Of a stretch of DNA of 64,000 bases, positions 57,961-64,000 are shown piece by piece; positions within the stretch are counted from its first letter, which is position 1, and each line of letters opens with the position of its first letter. A program made the position numbers and the translations under genes. Source of the stretch: Lamellibrachia columna (lineage: Eukaryota; Annelida; Polychaeta; Sabellida; Siboglinidae); assembly GCA_963662155.1 (NCBI GenBank), contig OY759263.1, forward strand, positions 28,931,023-28,995,022, read 5' to 3'. Below the pieces are notes generated by a model. It saw only the letters and a program-made list of their open reading frames with translations, was not told the origin of the DNA and did no database searches.

Positions 57961-60689
57961 CTTGCGTTGTATGTGCTCATTTTGTAAAGAACGTTGGTTT
58001 TAGTGCACAGCACCCCCGATTCACTCTAGTAGCCAGACAAATTTCAACACAGCCACTCACGTGACAATTCCTTGGACTTGCTCTGATGGCATTTAAGTGA
58101 CTCAAGATTTCCAGGAATGCTTCCTGGTAGAGTTTAGTCAGTAGACGTTTGATGTGGGCTGTGTGCCTAACACTGCTCACTGTGAGGTAATTCACCAACT
58201 ACCTAGGACACATCCTCTAAAACCGAACAGTCAGTATCAGTAAGAATGTAGACAGCATTGATCATAATTAGCAATGTCATGAACTTGCTTGCCCTGTGAC
58301 CCATAGAATCATGTTATCTAGCTGGAATGTCTCTCATATCTTAGATAGTCCTAACAAATTCAAGGGAATTTAATGTTAGAAATACCTCTGGTGCCAGCAG
58401 TACCAGTAGGGACAAGTGTAGCAACTACTGGGTAGTGACAGCTAGAGCTGCCACCCAGCAGCAGCTGCTTAAACCCGCTATCTAATTTTCTGTGGGACTG
58501 CTGTCAGCAAGCTTAGGATAAACTAGTGTGAATATATTATTATTTTGCTGAAACATAAATTAAGGCAGTTCAAATTAATAAGATTGGCATGATAGGTTTA
58601 ATGATTGCATATAACACTTAACGTGTAGAATAACATTTAAGCTACAATTACAGTATTAAAATCTACATGACTTCTATTGTTTTATATAAATTTTATTATT
58701 TGAAAATATCAAATATATAAATATACACATACTAGTATTAAGTAAGATATTCGATGCATTCAAATATGATGTATTTGGCCCGTGCCTGATTGCAATTTAT
58801 TACATGAATGTGGATTGGATAAATGACGGATTACCGGGTAAACATATTTTCTTGGCACATCTCTACTTGACTCCCCCTTGCAATAAATTTCAGGGCTGAA
58901 GGTCAAAAGGCTTTGGCCTACTGCATACAAATATCAACATAATTCAGAGATCTGTGGTGAAGTGTTTGTCCCCAGCCATCAATCAGCTGTCAGAATATGT
59001 GAACACCAAGCAGTTTCTATGGTTGATTGATTCCACTCTCAAGACCCAGCTTATGTGCACTAGGATCAATATGTTAGTATACTGTACAAGTGTCCTCACA
59101 GACCCTCACAACATGTTCACCTTATCCTACAGGAGTACAGGTAACAAGTAATCGTTTCTCAACGGTTGGCACAAGTGTTGTCGGACACCACACCAAAGAG
59201 CAGGAGCAGTGAGTAGTTTGGCCTCAGTCCTGTTGTTGAGTAGGTCTTGTCCGTGACAGAACATGGGGACAGGTCTTGCTGACTTAGTAACGTTCGTGAC
59301 AGAACTTTAGAACAGGTAGTGCTAAAAAGACCCCACATCATCACCCCTCACTCCCATGTAATGAATTCCAATAAAACAGGAAACTGCCCCACATGCTATG
59401 ATAACCCCTGACACTGCATCCAGGGAACGTTTACCACTTGCAGAAAGGAGTGACTTTCATAAACTAAGCTGAGATCTGTCTCTTTGTCCCAATGTTATCT
59501 ATGCCAGTAGTAGATGTTATCCTTACCTAATGTTGTTGTTCAACCTGACTAGATACAATGTAGAGAAAGTTAGGCTGTTTTTCTTTTTGTGATGGTGGGA
59601 TGTGTGTATTATAAATGCCATGACTGTATGTCAGTTGCATCTGGCCATATGGCTTGAATGATGGGGCCCGCAGTAAGTGGCGACATGTGCATGATGTGTC
59701 ATCATTGAAAGGCCTTCTTGTTGTTGTATGTCAAAGGCCAACCAAAATGTTTTATTGAAGCAAAGTTCCTGTCTCCATATAGGTTTTTGTGTCATATCAT
59801 TGTCACTATATCAGCAGCGCTCTATAACAGTCCATCTATCCTTCATTCTATGCAGTTTAGTTTCTCATATCGATTGACTGTTTGACACAATTCAACTTAA
59901 TTAGTCAGTAAAAATAATTTTGCAACACAAATTTTACAACATTTGGATTTCTGTGTCAGACACGATTTCCATTTGGTGTTCCACGATCACAGAAATACAG
60001 AAGGTGCGTATGGTTGATATGGTTACTTGTTCAGCGCACTGATCTGATTGGATTAATTGAAGTTAGTCCATTTGTGTATTGGTAATGAGACTGGAGCCAA
60101 GATATCCAGTTAATAATTGATCAATGAAGGCGGACAGCAGCATCAAGAGTAGCCTTAAGGGCACCGGCCAATTACTGCAACTTAATGATCTCTGGTAATG
60201 GCAGCTCCATTGTTGTCTACTCAAAGACTTTACGGGCATCACATGGCAGGAGGACGTCATGTGACACCATGTTACATGTCTTCAGGCACTATGAACTCAT
60301 TTGTCTCAAATAACAATGTTCTCCAATGATTTTCATAAGATTTCCAGTTGAAAGCTTTTCACACAATGTCAGTTCACCAGTTATCCAATTATATTTAATC
60401 TTGGTGCTATATGTTTATGTGAATTAATTACACATAAAGTACTGGTGTGTGCTGAGAGACTTGTTTCTCCCCAGTGGTTCCATTCTCTTCCACTCGGTGT
60501 CACTGTTCCAGTAAGCTTCAGTCGGGGGTCCTCTCAGTTTTATGATCAACTACACTGGGAGGGAATGTGTTTATGAGGTTGTTCATTATGCCAGTGTATA
60601 GTAGAGTGATAAACACGCTGTTGTTGCATGGTTGGAGTAACTGAGTAGTGATACAAGTAGATGTGCTATTAAAGTAGAGGGAGGTAGGT
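57961..60689. other. Intron sequence without supported features
   Basis: Short open frames only. No array, element end or conserved protein segment recognised. Confidence 0.4.
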
Positions 60690-60956
60690 GTGGGGGCGGT
60701 GGCGTTGTGTTTAGAACATCAGACCCTCAATCGAGAGAACCCGGTTTTGAATGCTCTTGCTGCAATTTCGAAGCTTGGGCAATTTCGTTTACCCCACATT
60801 GTTCCAGTTCACTCAGCTGTAAATGAGTACCAGTAATGGATATCATATAGCGTGGTTGTGTACTTCACAGAAAACTCAAGTTGGTGTTGAAATGAACAGA
60901 TCTGCCAGGGGGTGGGAAGGTAAAGCGCTTTGAGCAGTCCCAAGGACTGGATAATG

Positions 60957-61021
<65 letters not shown>
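60690..61021 (+). mobile_element. tRNA-derived SINE with (TA)n tail
   Basis: Best-preserved head of the family: A-box-like TGGCGTTGTGTTTAGAACA (60700-60718), an anticodon-arm-like TCAGACCCTCAATCGAGAGA, a B-box-like GGTTTTGAATGCTC (60743-60756), the landmark TGTTGAAATGAACAG, and a tail GGTAAAGCGCTTTGAGCAGT ending in about 62 bp of TA repeat (60960-61021). Because the B box is degraded and a long 3' body follows, it is a SINE, not a tRNA gene. Confidence 0.8.
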
Positions 61022-61023
<2 letters not shown>

Positions 61024-61146
61024 AATGTACCTTTAGGTTCTTGATGCTGAAATACCAACTGCTGGATTTTCATATTTAGAGAACTGCAGAGTTTTGTGTT
61101 GATGCTCAGTGCGTTTAAGAAATGGTGTTTTAAGATTGATATTTAT

Positions 61147-61286
61147 TTGTGAATTGTATATCAGCCATGGACCTTTAGAATGCTGCTGGGTCCAAAGACC
61201 ATTAGAGTACAGTTTTTTGTGAATTGTATATCAGCCATGGACCTTTAGAATGCTGCTGGGACCAAAGACCATTTGAGCACAGTTTT
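61147..61286. repeat. 70-bp tandem duplication
   Basis: Two copies starting TTGTGAATTGTATATCAGCC 70 bp apart, with four or five substitutions between them. Confidence 0.9.
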
Positions 61287-62497
61287 TGCATTGCAACTTG
61301 AAAGAGCCTACTTTGTTATTACTATGACTACCGTCTGCTATCTCATGTGTCTGTCTCTAGGATGTGTACACATTGTAGAGATGACCTTGATGCCCTGACC
61401 ACCAACAAAGCCCACAACATTTTTTATTTTAACATTGTTTATAAAGGGCTGAGATCTGTGTAAAGTGGTATTTTTCAGTTATCTGAAACTGGCTTTGTCG
61501 CTGGCATCTTGTTTACTAAGCGTTACACCATTGTGTGTGAACTTTCATTGATGTGATCACACTTAGTTCTTGTAATCCAACACAGTTCATGTGGCCTTCT
61601 GCTACAGTAGAGGTGATATTTGAGCAGTGCCCATCTGTATACTGGAATTGCCACCAACTCGTTGACATATAGAATAGGGCAGTCTTATTACAAAGAAGCA
61701 TCTTGCTACATTCTCTTATATTGGCACTCCTCTACCAGACTTTAGCACTGAACATTTCTATATATTCTGCAATTTCTTAAATCAACAAAGATCACTGACA
61801 TATTTGGAAGGGCATTGGGCCAGGGGCATATTCCCCCAGCTAAAGTTGACCGTCTCACAGTTAATCACCATTTCACATGAAGTATCATGTTCAAGAATAT
61901 GTCAGAATGTGAGTGTTTGAGTATGTGTGTATTGCATTAGTTGATATACATGGCTGTAGACATAAGCTGCCTCACATTTGAGAGGCAGACTTTTCTAGAA
62001 CTGTGACATGTGTGTTCCTTGCAGGTGAAAACACTGATCAGGCAACCTTGGTGCTTTATGACGGCAAGAAAATCTGGAGATGGCTGCTGCTAAAGTTGAT
62101 ATATCTATTATGATGTGAAATATGCTACAATGGTAGTCATGTCATTATGTTCAGTGAAGTTGGCTGGAATTGATTATATTGATCTGACATGGAATCCAAG
62201 GAAACTGTCTTCAGAGATCAGTCTTCATTGATTGTTCGTGTGCATTGTGCATGTAAATTGAGCAAGACTGTTACACAACAAAGATAACATTGCCTGTAGA
62301 CCATCCTCGATCGGAGACATCGACTGCAAACACTGTCTTCTCCAGCGCATTGTGGGATGGCAGTGTCTAGACATTCGTCAGCTTACTGTTGAGGTTCTAT
62401 ACGGATTTGCAGCCCGACAGTTGCATTATGGGAAGTTGCGTGTACAAGAGTTCTTAGCTGTATTTCACGCATCAACGTTCCACCTTTCCATTTGGCG
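61287..62497. other. Intron sequence; possible promoter of the alternative exon
   Basis: No coding region is supported. If 62498 begins a first exon, its promoter lies here. The last 180 bp are somewhat CpG-richer (62310-62470) and contain GCATTGTGGGA and GCATTATGGGA, but no TATA box or diagnostic motif. Confidence 0.3.
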
Positions 62498-62687
62498 ATG
62501 ATCGATCGAGACATGTTCCGCAGTCCATCCTCTTGTGCTTCCACTGCTCCACCTGATGGCAGCAGTGTGAAGCTACGGCGGTCACCATCCGAAGGTCGCA
62601 CCCCTGTGCGTGATCTGTTCCGTCGGTTCTCATTGCGATATCGCAAGAAAAAGATCACTGATGCGCCGTGCGAGCGAAAAAGACCAC
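62498..62687 (+). CDS. AGAP1: AGAP candidate alternative first coding exon
   Basis: ATG at 62498 opens 63 codons plus one base ending at a consensus donor (CCAC|GTAAGT, donor at 62688), phase 1, exactly the phase of the 31-kb exon and of the acceptor at 63544. An in-frame TGA upstream (about 62390) and the absence of a good acceptor favour a first exon. The peptide begins MIDRDMFRSPSSCASTAPPD, is Ser/Pro-rich, then strongly basic: VKLRRSPSEGRTPV, DLFRRFSLRYRKKK and ERKRP at its end. RRFS (Ser45) fits a basophilic-kinase consensus and the basic clusters could bind membranes or act as a nuclear signal (inference). CpG and G+C are higher than in surrounding intron. It would replace the 31-kb N-terminus while keeping the rest of the protein. 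Not recognised from a known isoform. Confidence 0.6.
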
Positions 62688-63543
62688 GTAAGTAGTTGGT
62701 TGTGTAAGTAGTTGAATACATGCGTAATGTCATGACTGTCCATGTTGTGCTTTACCGGACTATTGAGAACACTTCTCATCTATAAAGTACCAGGAAGAAC
62801 ACTGTTGTTGAGCATAGAAACAGACACTGACAGACTGTTGACTGGAGCCTCCTGACATGTTGGCATCCACCATCTTTATAGAACTCTGTTGTTTAAATAT
62901 AATGTTGATGAACGACTGACACAGGTAACATGTGTTGAATGTGGCCATGGTCTCACAGGTCATCTCGTGGTGGCAGCTTCACAAAGGTAGGTGCGGTTTG
63001 GCTTTTTTACAGTTAGATGATAATATTGTTTTGTTGGGTATTGTTTCTCCAAGAGAGCAGGAGGTGGCCACGAAGCTGACTGAGGTAGGATTGCTTGTCA
63101 CTTCACATTTTACAGAATTTTATGTTTTAATTTGCTCAACAGATACATGTCTTAAAACGGTTTGGTCCATTTGCATGTTCTGTAGAGAATATTCAGTGAA
63201 ACATTCATGTTCAAGTCAACGTAGGTTAACATTCACATAATTTAACAGCTACTTGGTTGAGTACAGTAGTATGTGTAAAATAAATGTACTAATTTGTAAA
63301 TAAGTAAAAACAAAGTAACATTAATAAGATTGTCTACAGTTAAATCCATTGTAGATTTGTTGTTTGGTGATTGCTGAATCTTGTTTTTGGATGCTTGCTG
63401 TTCTAGTATATTTATACAGGGCCATGGGAGCTCATGTCAACTGAAAGCCCGATTTGTTGGTGCAAAACCTGAATATTCAGTTATTGTGGCAAAGATAAAT
63501 TAGACAGATTGGTATAATAATATTTCTTCTTCTTCTCTTTCAG
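62688..63543. other. Intron between candidate exon and AGAP exon 2
   Basis: 856 bp, AT-rich, ending in a pyrimidine-rich TTCTTCTTCTCTTTCAG acceptor. A 102-codon open frame at 62932-63240 has no recognisable domain. Confidence 0.5.
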
Positions 63544-63602
63544 ATTCCTTTGTCAACAGCCAAGAATGGACACTGAGTCGATCCGTACCAGACCTAAAAC
63601 TA
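63544..63602 (+). CDS. AGAP1: AGAP1/3-like ArfGAP, second coding exon
   Basis: With one base from the preceding exon it encodes DSFVNSQEWTLSRSVPDLKL, nearly identical to the segment just before the GTPase-like domain in human AGAP1 and AGAP3. The acceptor is TTTCAG|AT (AG at 63542-63543) and the donor is CTA|GTAAGT (G at 63603), phase 0. The 59-bp length is right for this small exon. The next exon, expected to begin the GTPase-like domain with its P-loop, lies beyond the window. Confidence 0.93.
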
Positions 63603-64000
63603 GTAAGTCTTCACATCTTTCATGCAGGTAGTGCTGTTTATAAACATTAAGTGTCTTTGTCAGGAGGAAAATATTCATATCTTAGTATCACACTTCAAAC
63701 ACACTTGAAACCCAGAGTTCACACTTGTTACAAATATTTATATCTGATTGTTTTCCATGTTTAGTAAATAACCACTTTAAATAAAGATATTTTCTTCTGC
63801 CCATTTGTCTTGCCCTCATAAACTGTACATTAGGCACTATTAATTAAACACGCCGTTCTATAAGAACACATACAAGATAATCTAAGTATCTCATATTTGA
63901 CACTATGTGGCCAGACTTGCGGTCAATTATGTAGTAGTACCTGCCTTCAACAGACAGTTCTGTATCTAAGCAAAAGTGTCCCTACATGGCAGGTGTCCCC
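63603..64000. other. AGAP1: Start of next AGAP intron
   Basis: Begins with a consensus donor; no further exon recognised before the window ends. Confidence 0.6.

Larger units (their letters stand above)
31280..63543 (+). other. AGAP1: AGAP first intron (32,264 bp)
   Basis: Bounded by GTAAGT at 31280 and a polypyrimidine tract plus CAG ending at 63543. It contains the repeats and element remnants listed separately, plus the candidate alternative first exon at 62498-62687. Most remaining sequence is AT-rich and CpG-poor without supported coding potential. Confidence 0.85.

Noticed and set aside
60690..60770. tRNA gene
   Set aside because: A-box and B-box-like motifs are present but the B box is degraded, the cloverleaf cannot be closed, and a SINE body with a (TA)n tail follows.

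Overview
The window looks like a piece of an invertebrate animal chromosome: AT-rich, with intron-split coding sequence, strong CpG depletion outside promoter-like patches, and many mobile elements and minisatellites. I cannot name the species. A marine invertebrate such as a mollusc, other lophotrochozoan or lancelet would fit, but that is inference. Only one host gene can be supported: the 5' end of an AGAP1/AGAP3-type ArfGAP (centaurin gamma family) on the + strand. Its first coding exon is at 31105-31279 and the next conserved exon is at 63544-63602. A second exon at 62498-62687 opens with ATG and ends in the same splice phase, so it is a good candidate for an alternative first exon. The gene continues past the right edge.

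Layout, 0-31 kb (upstream of the gene). A SINE fragment lies at the left edge, then a small inverted-repeat element (2.1-2.4 kb), a dispersed repeat 'C' (2.7-3.1 kb), a 38-bp minisatellite (3.4-4.3 kb) touching a non-LTR retrotransposon tail, and a 4.8-kb array of 48/51-bp units (5.6-10.4 kb) touching dispersed repeat 'A'. There follow a 17-bp array (11.7 kb), a 92-bp identical segment present twice (14.65 and 16.88 kb), a decayed non-LTR reverse transcriptase (18.3-19.2 kb), a CpG-richer patch with a perfect NRF-1 site (19.4-19.9 kb), another SINE, and a 1.47-kb non-autonomous hAT element with a near-perfect 8-bp target duplication (21.9-23.3 kb). A Mutator-like (MULE) element with long inverted ends spans 23.8-30.4 kb. 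Its FLYWCH/MULE transposase gene is broken and carries a 4.7-kb array of 64-bp units inside its last codons.

Layout, 31-64 kb (AGAP promoter and first intron). A compact TATA-less promoter with ETS, NRF-1-like and YY1-like sites precedes exon 1. The 32-kb intron holds retrotransposon tails (34.4, 42.4 kb), a decayed reverse transcriptase lacking its catalytic segment (47.7-48.9 kb), second copies of repeats C and A, a 57-bp array flanked by a foldback (37.0-39.1 kb), a 70-bp array fused to a 398-bp hAT-like MITE (44.4-45.7 kb), microsatellites and a tRNA-derived SINE with a (TA)n tail (60.7-61.0 kb).

The most interesting theme is where the minisatellites start. Two arrays can be traced to transposon sequence: the 64-bp unit is the 3' coding end of the MULE transposase, and the 70-bp unit spans the junction of host DNA with a hAT-like inverted terminal repeat. 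The other large arrays abut mobile-element remnants. The very long open frames in these arrays follow from their periods and are not good evidence for proteins.
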